From contig NZ_CP015595.1 in NCBI RefSeq assembly GCF_001647675.1, positions 124,001 through 188,000 on the forward strand: a stretch of 64,000 nucleotides of DNA. The letters are read 5' to 3'. Below the pieces are notes generated by a model that was not told where the DNA came from, made no database searches, and was given only the letters and a program-made list of their open reading frames with translations. The stretch is from Acinetobacter sp. NCu2D-2. GTDB lineage: Bacteria; Pseudomonadota; Gammaproteobacteria; Pseudomonadales; Moraxellaceae. The first letter of the stretch is position 1, and every line of letters starts with the position of its first letter. The translations under genes were made by a program, and so were the position numbers. Of the stretch, positions 34,274-40,596 are shown piece after piece.

Positions 34274-34301
34274 AATTCGTATAACAGTCATTATGTTAAG
34301 T
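34274..34301 (+). other. pdif site 5 (XerC-XerD orientation)
   Basis: XerC arm AATTCGTATAA, spacer CAGTCA, XerD arm TTATGTTAAGT. The stop codon of the DinB-like gene lies inside the XerD arm. Confidence 0.9.
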
Positions 34302-34805
34302 AGGCTTATTTTCTTCAATTAGCATGTAGACCAAGTCGATCTCAGGACAAAGATATCCCATTGAAGTTAGAGCTGCTGTGATTTGTCCTCTGTGATGAGT
34401 CCCATGATTAAAAACATGCAATAGAGTGGCTGCATAAGGCAACTTCATATCTTTACCTGTAGATGTTTTGTACTGTAAATCATATTTAAATTTTTCTACA
34501 TCAACATCTTTTAAAAAACCTATCCAGTTATGAGCCTTGTCCTCTAGCTGAGAGATCAGCTTGTCTTTATCATTTTCTATAATGGTATTTAATTTGAGTA
34601 CAGGTGAAGGTTTCGCTAAAAAACGAGGAAACCACAGATAGTGTTCACCAACAAGCAAATGATTTAAAGTTCCAGCGATACTTTTGAAATAAAGTCCACA
34701 ATTAGCATTAAAATCATCATTAGAAACATTCTTCAAAGCCTGATTTAATTTGTGAGTAGACCAGACGTTATATCGAGCTAATAATTCAAAAGTTTTTAAA
34801 TCCAT
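34296..34805 (-). CDS. DinB-family metal-dependent protein
   Basis: A 169-residue four-helix-bundle protein of the DinB/YfiT family (thiol-dependent transferase or hydrolase fold). Putative metal histidines are 'GTLNHLLVGEHYLW' (H about 49) and 'VFNHGTHHRGQITAAL' (HxxxH-type cluster). The start 'MDLKTFELLARYNVWSTHKLNQAL' is typical. The TAA stop is supplied by the pdif XerD arm (ACT TAA CAT AA read on the minus strand). The enzymatic role is unknown; some members act with bacillithiol or mycothiol, which Acinetobacter is not known to make. Confidence 0.85.
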   Translation of the reverse strand: MDLKTFELLARYNVWSTHKLNQALKNVSNDDFNANCGLYFKSIAGTLNHLLVGEHYLWFPRFLAKPSPVLKLNTIIENDKDKLISQLEDKAHNWIGFLKDVDVEKFKYDLQYKTSTGKDMKLPYAATLLHVFNHGTHHRGQITAALTSMGYLCPEIDLVYMLIEENKPT

Positions 34806-34828
34806 TCACTTCTACTCTTTAATTTAGA

Positions 34829-35017
34829 CTACGACTCACTTAAAACAAGTGCTTTAATTTTTACGGCTTTTTCAAAATGATCTAGTTTATGTTGCATGAT
34901 CCACCAATTAGCTGCTTCCATTAAAAGCTCAGGATTATCGTTTTTATTCTTAAAAAAAGCATAGAAAGATAAACCAACATTATCTCCTTTTTTTTTCAAT
35001 TTTCTCATTACATCCAT
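34829..35017 (-). CDS. Small conserved-type hypothetical protein of the DinB module
   Basis: A 62-residue basic/amphipathic protein starting 'MDVMRKLKKKGDNVGLSFYAFFKNKNDNPELLMEAANWWIMQHK'. I do not recognise a family. It lies just upstream of the DinB gene on the same strand (23 bp gap), so the two probably form one transcript and are the only genes of this pdif-bounded module. No signal peptide or membrane helix. Confidence 0.6.
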   Translation of the reverse strand: MDVMRKLKKKGDNVGLSFYAFFKNKNDNPELLMEAANWWIMQHKLDHFEKAVKIKALVLSES

Positions 35018-35066
35018 GAATAAATATTTCTTTTAACTCTTTTCTCATAGTTTTAATTTCCTCTAA

Positions 35067-35094
35067 AATTAACATAATACAGATTATGCGAAAC
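35067..35094 (-). other. pdif site 6 (XerD-XerC orientation)
   Basis: XerD arm AATTAACATAA, spacer TACAGA, XerC arm TTATGCGAAAC. Opens the higBA module. Confidence 0.9.
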
Positions 35095-35119
35095 GAGAGC
35101 CTACAGCTCTCGTTTTTTT
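35094..35119 (+). terminator. Terminator overlapping the end of pdif site 6
   Basis: Perfect stem CGAGAGC / GCTCTCG (loop CTACA) and T7. The first stem base is the last base of the XerC arm. Confidence 0.88.
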
Positions 35120-35167
35120 ATTCTAAAACTGCTAAAATTCTTATACGCCATTGACGTACTTAAACCT

Positions 35168-35488
35168 ATGTTATTCATTGAGACCAGTATTTTTACTAAG
35201 CAAATCAAAGGGCTTGTGAGTGGTGAAGAGTATCGTCAGCTCCAGCAAGATCTCTTGGTACAGCCTGATAAGGGCGACTTAATCAAGAATGGTGGTGGAA
35301 TTCGTAAAGTACGTTGTGCTCAGGGCAATAAAGGCAAAAGTGGCGGTATCCGTGTGATCTATTATTGGGTTACAGAAGATGATCAGATCTTTTTCCTGGT
35401 GGCTTATCCAAAGTCTGTGAAAGATAATCTGACAGACAAAGAAACCTCGATTCTACGTCAATTAGTAAAGGAGCAATTTCATGGATAA
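35168..35488 (+). CDS. higB: HigB2/RelE-family toxin
   Basis: A 106-residue ribosome-dependent mRNase-type toxin in the reversed (toxin-first) arrangement typical of higBA. 'LVQPDKGDLIKNGGGIRKVRCAQGNKGKSGGIRVIYYW' is the HigB2/RelE core with the basic residues needed for cleavage. It overlaps the antitoxin ATG by 8 bp. Same family as the higBA2 pairs common on Acinetobacter plasmids. Confidence 0.92.
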   Translation: MLFIETSIFTKQIKGLVSGEEYRQLQQDLLVQPDKGDLIKNGGGIRKVRCAQGNKGKSGGIRVIYYWVTEDDQIFFLVAYPKSVKDNLTDKETSILRQLVKEQFHG

Positions 35489-35753
35489 CAACTTATTTGA
35501 TGACCTGGTTGCTTCAATCAAAGAAGCTGGTGCCATCAAGCGTAATGAGATAAAGGCAAGTCGAGTCACAGAGCTTGAATTACCGGATATTAAAGAAGTA
35601 CGTGAGAAAACAGGCTTAACCCAGGCTGAATTTGCTGCACGTTTGCATATCAGCGCGAGAACCCTGCAAAACTGGGAACAAGGCCGTCGCTATCCGACTG
35701 GTCCTGCAGCGACTTTAATTCGTATTTTAGATGCTCATCCAACTTTAATTTAA
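35481..35753 (+). CDS. higA: HigA2/NadS-type HTH antitoxin
   Basis: A 90-residue antitoxin with a C-terminal Xre-type HTH: 'IKEVREKTGLTQAEFAARLHISARTLQNWEQGRRYPTGPAATLIRIL', and an N-terminal toxin-binding segment. It represses its own operon and neutralises HigB. A terminator hairpin follows 18 bp after the stop. Confidence 0.93.
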   Translation: MDNNLFDDLVASIKEAGAIKRNEIKASRVTELELPDIKEVREKTGLTQAEFAARLHISARTLQNWEQGRRYPTGPAATLIRILDAHPTLI

Positions 35754-35770
35754 GAAGTTTAGATAATAAA

Positions 35771-35796
35771 AAACCCCAGCATCCTGCCGGGGTTTC
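35771..35796 (+). terminator. Terminator of higBA
   Basis: AAACCCC / GGGGTTT stem around a GC-containing loop, then TTTC; short T-tract. Confidence 0.8.
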
Positions 35797-36189
35797 TCAT
35801 ATTGGGTTGCTAGGTATGACTCCTGTCTTACCTCACGCTCCTGGTGCGATCTTTCTTATTCTTGTTGTTTGGAACATCCTGTTCTCTATGGCTTCATCAT
35901 AGGAAAATTCACCTATCCTGGATAGCCGCAAAGGGCCGAGTTTTATGTGAGCCAAAGCGTACAAAATAGCCTAAATTTTATCCCCAGCAATTGGGGATAG
36001 TTTTGGAACCTGGATCCACATGAAATGGGCACTGATTGCTAAATTGATCATTTTTTAGCCGATTTTCTTGGCAAAAACTATCAAAAACGATCATAAAAAA
36101 GCCGACTTGTTTCAAAATCGGCTTTTCGGTCATTTTTAGATTTTTCTGGTTTTATTAAGTGTTTGATAATTATATTAATATACAAGTGT
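35797..36189. other. Non-coding, structure-rich end of the higBA module
   Basis: About 390 bp without a credible gene. It holds a short hairpin CCCCAGCAATTGGGG (about 35982-35996) and a clear terminator at 36097. A transcript could start after 35800 and end there, so a small RNA is possible, but no promoter stands out by eye. Confidence 0.4.
36097..36126. terminator. Strong terminator upstream of pdif site 7
   Basis: Perfect AAAAGCCGA / TCGGCTTTT stem with a 12-nt loop; usable in both directions. Confidence 0.85.
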
Positions 36190-36217
36190 ACTTCGTATAA
36201 TATCCATTATGTTAAAT
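36190..36217 (+). other. pdif site 7 (XerC-XerD orientation)
   Basis: XerC arm ACTTCGTATAA, spacer TATCCA, XerD arm TTATGTTAAAT. Opens the cold-shock module. Confidence 0.92.
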
Positions 36218-36221
36218 ATTA

Positions 36222-36344
36222 TTATTTAGTAGTAAATGAAGTGTTCAAATTTGGAGGTTTATACATGCCTTGCATATAGGAAAAAATCATCATTCCAGAA
36301 ATTAAAAACATCAATATTGTTATCACAGAGCTATATAAACGCAT
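36222..36344 (-). CDS. Possible 40-residue membrane microprotein
   Basis: Open frame starting MRLYSSVITILMFLISGMMIF, a single strongly hydrophobic helix, followed by a short soluble tail (SYMQGMYKPPNLNTSFTTK). It lies between pdif site 7 and the cold-shock gene on the opposite strand and ends 5 bp from the pdif. The ribosome-binding site is weak. No family recognised. Confidence 0.4.
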   Translation of the reverse strand: MRLYSSVITILMFLISGMMIFSYMQGMYKPPNLNTSFTTK

Positions 36345-36490
36345 TCATTACTTATCAATCTTACTAGAAACCCATGTTAACTTTATATTGTTATACTTAC
36401 GATATAAAACTGATTTCATTGAAAATAAATTTTTATAAATGAGTTATTTTTATCTTTTTATAAAATTATTAAATATATATATAAAAAAAC

Positions 36491-36518
36491 TTGATTTATA
36501 ATATTTTTAGTGTATAGT
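36491..36518 (+). promoter_or_regulatory. Candidate promoter and long leader of the cold-shock gene
   Basis: TTGATT, 16-bp spacer, TATAGT. A start near 36525 gives a ~150-nt 5' leader before the ATG at 36674, as is usual for cspA-type genes whose leader controls temperature-dependent translation. The rest of 36345-36673 is AT-rich and shows no gene. Confidence 0.55.
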
Positions 36519-36673
36519 TAATTTAACTAGAAAAAAGTCTTGTTCCGGTAAATCTTCTTTAAGTATCGCAGTTTTAGTCATAATCCTTCGTTTTTTCAGA
36601 TTTTAAGTCGTTCTTTATTATTTTCAAAGTTATACCCAGTCAATAAATTGATTAAAAATTAGTAGGATATATT

Positions 36674-36889
36674 ATGTCAAACTCAAATGTTGTTAAAGGT
36701 ACTGTTAAGTGGTTTAACGAAACTAAAGGTTTTGGTTTCATTCAACAAGAATCAGGTCCAGACGTTTTTGCTCATTTCAGCGAAATCGCGAGTTCAGGCT
36801 TCAAAACCTTAATGGAAGGCCAAATGGTTGAATTTAGTGTGGCTCAAGGTCAAAAAGGACCGAATGCTGTAAATATTGTTGCTATCTAA
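36674..36889 (+). CDS. Cold-shock protein (CspA family)
   Basis: A 71-residue single cold-shock domain with both RNA-binding motifs: RNP1 'KGFGFIQQ' and RNP2 'DVFAHFS'. It binds single-stranded RNA/DNA as a chaperone. TAGGA ribosome-binding site 8 bp upstream. A terminator follows at 36908. Cold-shock genes are common cargo of Acinetobacter plasmids. Confidence 0.96.
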   Translation: MSNSNVVKGTVKWFNETKGFGFIQQESGPDVFAHFSEIASSGFKTLMEGQMVEFSVAQGQKGPNAVNIVAI

Positions 36890-36907
36890 GTAATAATAGA
36901 CAGTAAT

Positions 36908-36934
36908 AAAAAGCACTCATAAGTGCTTTTTTTA
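36908..36934 (+). terminator. Terminator of the cold-shock gene
   Basis: Stem AGCACT / AGTGCT with loop CATA and a T7 run, 19 bp after the stop. Confidence 0.9.
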
Positions 36935-36945
36935 TACTTTAAAAT

Positions 36946-37215
36946 TTGTTTTATAAATTGAAAAATCTCGAAGAAATAGGATATAAGTTGTTAAAAATAA
37001 ATAATTTAATTGCAAAATCTAAAAATGGTACTGAAATTATTGTTTCATTAATTCCCCTTCATAAAATGCAAAATACACGTCAAGGTTTTAAAGAAATTGA
37101 AGTCGGTAAAAGAGTTCTGCTGGAATCCGGAATCGAAGTGGATTTAAATTTAGATGGCCGTACATTTTATACTTCTCTAAATCAGCTATTTAAATTAAAC
37201 CATAAAGTTGCTTAG
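36946..37215 (+). CDS. Hypothetical protein next to the cold-shock gene
   Basis: An 89-residue open frame from a TTG; no ATG start is available near the beginning, so the true N-terminus is unclear. Sequence such as 'KSKNGTEIIVSLIPLHKMQNTRQGFKEIEVGKRVLLESGIEVDLNLDGRTFYTSLNQLFKLN'. Not recognised. It may be related to the following small protein: both end in a 'D/GxxFxxxxxQLF/MLF' segment. Confidence 0.5.
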   Translation: MFYKLKNLEEIGYKLLKINNLIAKSKNGTEIIVSLIPLHKMQNTRQGFKEIEVGKRVLLESGIEVDLNLDGRTFYTSLNQLFKLNHKVA

Positions 37216-37283
37216 ATTTAAAATTAATAAACATCAATAATTTAGGTTTATTTTTTCACTATAATTTTATTAAAAGGCTATAT

Positions 37284-37481
37284 ATGTTTAAACAGAGTCT
37301 CAGCGTGAAAGATCAGTTTGGGGTTAAACACATGATTCAAGCAACAGTGGATCATCAGTTTGCCAATACGCAATCTCATTCGAATATAAAACATATCACC
37401 GTTGATGGTGAAGATATTCGACCTAGTTTTGAAATGCTTTTTCAAAGTACCTTAAGTGGAAAAATATTCAAAATCATCTAG
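37284..37481 (+). CDS. Small hypothetical protein of the cold-shock module
   Basis: A 65-residue protein (MFKQSLSVKDQFGVKHMIQATVDHQF... ending 'PSFEMLFQSTLSGKIFKII') with an ATG start preceded by AAAAGG. No family recognised, no membrane segment. Last gene before pdif site 8. Likely in the same transcript as the preceding open frame. Confidence 0.55.
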   Translation: MFKQSLSVKDQFGVKHMIQATVDHQFANTQSHSNIKHITVDGEDIRPSFEMLFQSTLSGKIFKII

Positions 37482-37603
37482 AAATATAGTTTTTATAAAA
37501 TCTATAGTCTGAATGAAATATCAGAATCTACTCGCTAGAATGCGGGTTTTTTTATACCGAATTGAATAGCCACTAATTTGTAGACACTTTATAGTTCTTC
37601 TAA

Positions 37604-37631
37604 AATTAACATAATACACGTTATACGAAGC
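37604..37631 (-). other. pdif site 8 (XerD-XerC orientation)
   Basis: XerD arm AATTAACATAA, spacer TACACG, XerC arm TTATACGAAGC. Closes the cold-shock module. Confidence 0.92.
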
Positions 37632-37709
37632 TCTAAAACTGAGTTTATAACACTGATTTTTATGTATTTTTTTAAAGTTTAAAGCCTAGACCAGTGTCTA
37701 GGCTTTTTC
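37632..37709. other. Geneless 78-bp module between two pdif sites
   Basis: Contains only an AT-rich stretch and a terminator: CCTAGAC / GTCTAGG-like stem (37685-37701) followed by CTTTTTC, ending directly at the next pdif. The sequence is clearly related to 27820-27881 before pdif site 2. Probably the eroded tail of a former gene-bearing module. Confidence 0.8.
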
Positions 37710-37737
37710 ATTTCGTATAACAACCATTATGTTGAAT
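37710..37737 (+). other. pdif site 9 (XerC-XerD orientation)
   Basis: XerC arm ATTTCGTATAA, spacer CAACCA, XerD arm TTATGTTGAAT (one change). Opens the XRE/EamA module. Confidence 0.88.
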
Positions 37738-37743
37738 GATCTG

Positions 37744-38289
37744 CTAATGAATAACATTTCTCACAAATTTTACCTGTTCATCACTTTTATTATGATATGA
37801 GTACAAAGTAGAGCTGGAAAAAATAAACGAATCTTCAGGGCCTAGAATCTTAAATTGACCTTCAATTTCAAGTGTTAACTCTCCATGGATGATATAGAGC
37901 ATTTCTTTCCAGCCTTCTGGATCAGGTTCAGCTATATAAGAATCGCCAGCTGCTAGTGACCATATCCACATTTCTGTCTGTGTACCGTTATCCACTGTAC
38001 CCAGTAAATTTGCATAGCTTTCTGTATGATTGCCTTTCCAAGCTAAGATATTTGTACAAGAGTGTTGAATTTTTGAATCTAGCGGACTAACTAAAGTACT
38101 AAAACTAATATTTAGGGCATTTGCTATAGCATCTAATTTAGCCAAACTAATATTTATTTGATCTGCTTCTAAAGCAATTATTGTACGTCTGCTTACCCCT
38201 GAACGATCAGCAAGCTCTTGTTGAGTCAGTTCTATTTTCTCTCGAAAAAAACGAATATTTTTTCCTAAAAATTCAAGGACAGTGTTCAT
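37744..38289 (-). CDS. XRE-cupin transcriptional regulator
   Basis: A 181-residue regulator: N-terminal Xre HTH (LGKNIRFFREKIELTQQELADRSGVSRRTIIALEADQINISLAKLDAIANAL) and a C-terminal cupin barrel (WIWSLAAGDSYIAEPDPEGWKEMLYIIHGELTLEIEG...EDSFIFSSSTLYSYHNKSDE), the PuuR-like architecture in which the cupin senses a small molecule. It is divergent from the EamA exporter, with two related dyads in the shared gap. Start ATG at 38289. Confidence 0.9.
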   Translation of the reverse strand: MNTVLEFLGKNIRFFREKIELTQQELADRSGVSRRTIIALEADQINISLAKLDAIANALNISFSTLVSPLDSKIQHSCTNILAWKGNHTESYANLLGTVDNGTQTEMWIWSLAAGDSYIAEPDPEGWKEMLYIIHGELTLEIEGQFKILGPEDSFIFSSSTLYSYHNKSDEQVKFVRNVIH

Positions 38290-38311
38290 TCTGAGTATTC
38301 ACAAGTTTAAT

Positions 38312-38327
38312 GTGCAATATATTGCAC
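38312..38327. promoter_or_regulatory. Operator 1 for the XRE-cupin regulator
   Basis: Perfect 16-bp palindrome GTGCAATATATTGCAC in the divergent promoter gap. Confidence 0.78.
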
Positions 38328-38352
38328 TATAAACAAGATGGATGCAATAATA

Positions 38353-38368
38353 GTGCAGTATATTTCAC
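38353..38368. promoter_or_regulatory. Operator 2 for the XRE-cupin regulator
   Basis: GTGCAGTATATTTCAC matches operator 1 at 14 of 16 positions, 41 bp downstream (about four helical turns) and 14 bp before the exporter ATG. Confidence 0.7.
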
Positions 38369-38381
38369 TTTAGATTTTGTA

Positions 38382-39260
38382 ATGTCCTTAATTCATGTCT
38401 TAAAAGAAAGATTACCTCCTGAGATCGTACTTGTATTTATAACTATGATTTGGGGAGGAACCTTTTTAGCTGTTCACTATGTCCTTAATTACACGACTCC
38501 TATTTTCTTTGTTGGTTGCCGATTTCTGGTTGCTGCTATGATTTTGCTTATTTTTACGTTTAAGTATCTAAAAAAGATAAGTAAAGATGATGTTATTGCG
38601 GGTATTTCGATAGGTGCCGTACTAGCACTTTCATACGGACTTCAAACTATAGGTTTAAAGACGATAACAAGTAGTGAGTCTGCATTTTTAACAGCACTAT
38701 ATATTCCTCTTGTACCAATATTAATCTGGATTTTTTATCGGAAGCTTCCAAATATCTTTATTTGGATTGGAATATTTTTTTCCTTTATTGGTTTGATACT
38801 TCTAACAGGGAATGATTTTAGGGGCGTTAACTTTAATTTAGGACAAATTTTTACTCTTTTGAGTGCGCTGGGAATAGCCCTTGAAATCATTTTGATCAGT
38901 AAGTTTGCAGGTAGAGTCGATTTAAAGAATGTCACTATCATCCAATTAGTAGTAGCGTCTATTTTCTGTTTTTTTATCATGCCTTTCGCAGGAGAAACGG
39001 AAATTCCTAATATTTCATGGCAACTCGTAGTAGTTACATTAAGTCTGGGATTTGCCAGCACACTCATTCAATTTGCTATGAATTGGGCACAACGTACTGT
39101 AGATCCTTCTAGGGCCGCTATTATCTATTCAGGTGAGCCTGTTTGGGCAGCAATATTCGGAAGGCTGGCAGGAGAGCGTTTACCCTTTTTAGCTCTTATT
39201 GGTGGGCTTTGTGTCATTTTAGGAATATTAATTAGTGAGATAAAAACTAAAAAGAAATAG
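38382..39260 (+). CDS. EamA/DMT-family inner-membrane exporter
   Basis: A 292-residue drug/metabolite transporter with ten hydrophobic helices in two EamA repeats ('VFITMIWGGTFLAVHYVLNYTTPIFFVGCRFLVAAMILL' opening repeat 1; 'LSLGFASTLIQFAMNWAQRTVDPSRAAIIYSGEPVWAAIFGRLAGERLP' in repeat 2). The start is taken as the ATG at 38382; an upstream in-frame ATG at 38310 would put the operators inside the gene. Probably an amino-acid or metabolite exporter controlled by the divergent XRE-cupin repressor; substrate unknown. Confidence 0.9.
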   Translation: MSLIHVLKERLPPEIVLVFITMIWGGTFLAVHYVLNYTTPIFFVGCRFLVAAMILLIFTFKYLKKISKDDVIAGISIGAVLALSYGLQTIGLKTITSSESAFLTALYIPLVPILIWIFYRKLPNIFIWIGIFFSFIGLILLTGNDFRGVNFNLGQIFTLLSALGIALEIILISKFAGRVDLKNVTIIQLVVASIFCFFIMPFAGETEIPNISWQLVVVTLSLGFASTLIQFAMNWAQRTVDPSRAAIIYSGEPVWAAIFGRLAGERLPFLALIGGLCVILGILISEIKTKKK

Positions 39261-39282
39261 TTTTATTATTGAGTTTCTCTAA

Positions 39283-39310
39283 AATTAACATAATACACGT
39301 TATGCGAAGT
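39283..39310 (-). other. pdif site 10 (XerD-XerC orientation)
   Basis: XerD arm AATTAACATAA, spacer TACACG, XerC arm TTATGCGAAGT. Opens the relBE module. Confidence 0.92.
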
Positions 39311-39311
39311 T

Positions 39312-39340
39312 AAAAATGGGAGCTATAAGCTCCCATTTTT
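39312..39340. terminator. Terminator beside pdif site 10
   Basis: Perfect GGGAGCT / AGCTCCC stem (loop ATA) with flanking A and T runs; ends the minus-strand toxin-antitoxin operon and overlaps the toxin stop by two bases. Confidence 0.88.
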
Positions 39341-39632
39341 AATCTTTAATTCGCTTTTTCGCTTCGTCATAAACTATGCTATCAGCTCGTTTTTCGACGG
39401 TAATGAGCAGGATAACTACCTGATCATCTTTAACTTGATAGACAAGTCGGACACCCGCTTTTAATAATTTGATTTTATAGCAACCTGCAAGATCGCCTCT
39501 AAGCATGTTCTTTGGAATATGTGGCTGCTCTATGACTTTAGCTAGTTTCTTTTTAAATTGATCTCGTATAGCAACAGGGAGTTTTTCCCATTCTGCTGTA
39601 AAGTCCTTGTGACGTAAAAGCTTATAAGTCAT
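39339..39632 (-). CDS. relE: RelE/ParE-superfamily toxin
   Basis: A 97-residue RelE toxin: 'YKLLRHKDFTAEWEKLPVAIRDQFKKKLAKVIEQPHIPKNMLRGDLAGCYKIKLLKAGVRLVYQVKDDQVVILLITVEKRADSIVYDEAKKR' shows the conserved 'LRGDLAGCYKIKLRxAGYRLVY' core with the basic catalytic residues of RelE mRNases. It overlaps the antitoxin by 11 bp and is downstream of it. Complete. Confidence 0.94.
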   Translation of the reverse strand: MTYKLLRHKDFTAEWEKLPVAIRDQFKKKLAKVIEQPHIPKNMLRGDLAGCYKIKLLKAGVRLVYQVKDDQVVILLITVEKRADSIVYDEAKKRIKD

Positions 39633-39870
39633 CTAATGTGACTTCCTCAAACATCTCTTTAGGATCGTTAATGCGCTTACGGACAAGGGCTAATAATTCT
39701 TCATCTTCTTCCGAAAGCAAAGCTTTTTTGACGGGCAGTTTCCCAGTCGTAGCAACATACTCAAGAATACTAGTAAAGAAATCCGTAGGTGCAATACCTT
39801 GCTCTTTAAGGATTGAATAAGATTTTTCTTTAAGGGCTTCATCGACCCTGAAGTTAACAGTAGCCATCAT
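39622..39870 (-). CDS. relB: RelB-family antitoxin
   Basis: An 82-residue ribbon-helix-helix antitoxin (ATVNFRVDEALKEKSYSILKEQGIAPTDFFTSILEYVATTGKLP), with an acidic C-terminal toxin-binding part ending 'EEVTLDDL'. Start ATG 39870 (or the next Met); ATGs slightly upstream are possible. A perfect promoter dyad lies 32 bp upstream. Confidence 0.92.
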   Translation of the reverse strand: MMATVNFRVDEALKEKSYSILKEQGIAPTDFFTSILEYVATTGKLPVKKALLSEEDEELLALVRKRINDPKEMFEEVTLDDL

Positions 39871-39902
39871 ATTTCCCAAGTGTTTAATGTACTAGGATTA
39901 GT

Positions 39903-39921
39903 GTAATGCAAATTGCATTAC
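39903..39921. promoter_or_regulatory. RelB operator dyad
   Basis: Perfect palindrome GTAATGCAA-A-TTGCATTAC upstream of relBE. Confidence 0.8.
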
Positions 39922-39927
39922 AAGTCG

Positions 39928-39955
39928 ACTTCGCATAACAGCCCTTATGTTAAAT
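39928..39955 (+). other. pdif site 11 (XerC-XerD orientation)
   Basis: XerC arm ACTTCGCATAA, spacer CAGCCC, XerD arm TTATGTTAAAT. Opens the pRiA4b-like module. Confidence 0.92.
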
Positions 39956-39960
39956 CAGGT

Positions 39961-40488
39961 TTAAAACTTAATATCATGTGAATTAAAGTAGGTCGGATCA
40001 AACTCTATCTCTCCTATTTCATCCTCGATAATTTGCATGTAATCGTCATATCTTGGATGTTTGGGGTCTTGTAATGCATCTAAAATATCAAGATATCCAA
40101 AAATTCCTCCAATATCTTCAAATGGAGCATGATTTTGACCATCTATACAACATGGATATTTTTTATTTAAATCAGGAGATTGTCTGCTTTCTACAGTAAT
40201 CAAATGTTCCCAACAATCGCCAAAATCATATGTATATATAATTTTTTTACCTACACGTAGAACTTCTTTCAATTTTTGTCTTTTATTGATCTTTTCATGC
40301 TTAATAGTCGTGAATTCATGTAAATGGCTATCTTCCCAATCAAAAGCAGATTGAATTGCCTTATGGAGCCTAGATAAAGTAGCTGCCGATGAAATTTGAA
40401 TAGTTCTCCAGATTTCAGGATCACTACCTAGCAGACTAATTTTTAATTGAAAAACTTCATCAGAAGATTTGAGCTTTACAGTTCCCAT
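39961..40488 (-). CDS. Plasmid pRiA4b ORF-3 family protein
   Basis: A 175-residue protein with the family core (PF07929): 'VFQLKISLLGSDPEIWRTIQISSAATLSRLHKAIQSAFDWEDSHLHEFTT', 'YTYDFGDCWEHLITVE' and 'CCIDGQNHAPFEDIGGIFGYLDILDALQDPKHPRYDDY'. Found widely on plasmids; its molecular function is unknown. Sole gene of this pdif module, with its stop 5 bp from site 11. Confidence 0.92.
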   Translation of the reverse strand: MGTVKLKSSDEVFQLKISLLGSDPEIWRTIQISSAATLSRLHKAIQSAFDWEDSHLHEFTTIKHEKINKRQKLKEVLRVGKKIIYTYDFGDCWEHLITVESRQSPDLNKKYPCCIDGQNHAPFEDIGGIFGYLDILDALQDPKHPRYDDYMQIIEDEIGEIEFDPTYFNSHDIKF

Positions 40489-40527
40489 AACAGCCTAGTT
40501 CTCAAAAAATAGTTTTAGTAAATCTAA

Positions 40528-40555
40528 AATTAACATAATACACGTTATACGAAGT
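40528..40555 (-). other. pdif site 12 (XerD-XerC orientation)
   Basis: XerD arm AATTAACATAA, spacer TACACG, XerC arm TTATACGAAGT; identical over all 28 bp to site 4. Confidence 0.93.
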
Positions 40556-40559
40556 TGAA

Positions 40560-40587
40560 AAAGGGAGCTTAAAGCTCCCTTTTTTAC
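40560..40587. terminator. Terminator beside pdif site 12
   Basis: Perfect GGGAGCT / AGCTCCC stem (loop TAA) with flanking A and T runs; related in sequence to the hairpins beside sites 4 and 10. Confidence 0.88.
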
Positions 40588-40596
40588 TAGTTTTTT

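Larger units (their letters stand above)
33880..34284. repeat. 405-bp duplicate of the yafQ-dinJ segment (copy B)
   Basis: The counterpart of 30558-30962. Similarity ends at the boundary between the pdif XerC arm and the spacer. Confidence 0.9.
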
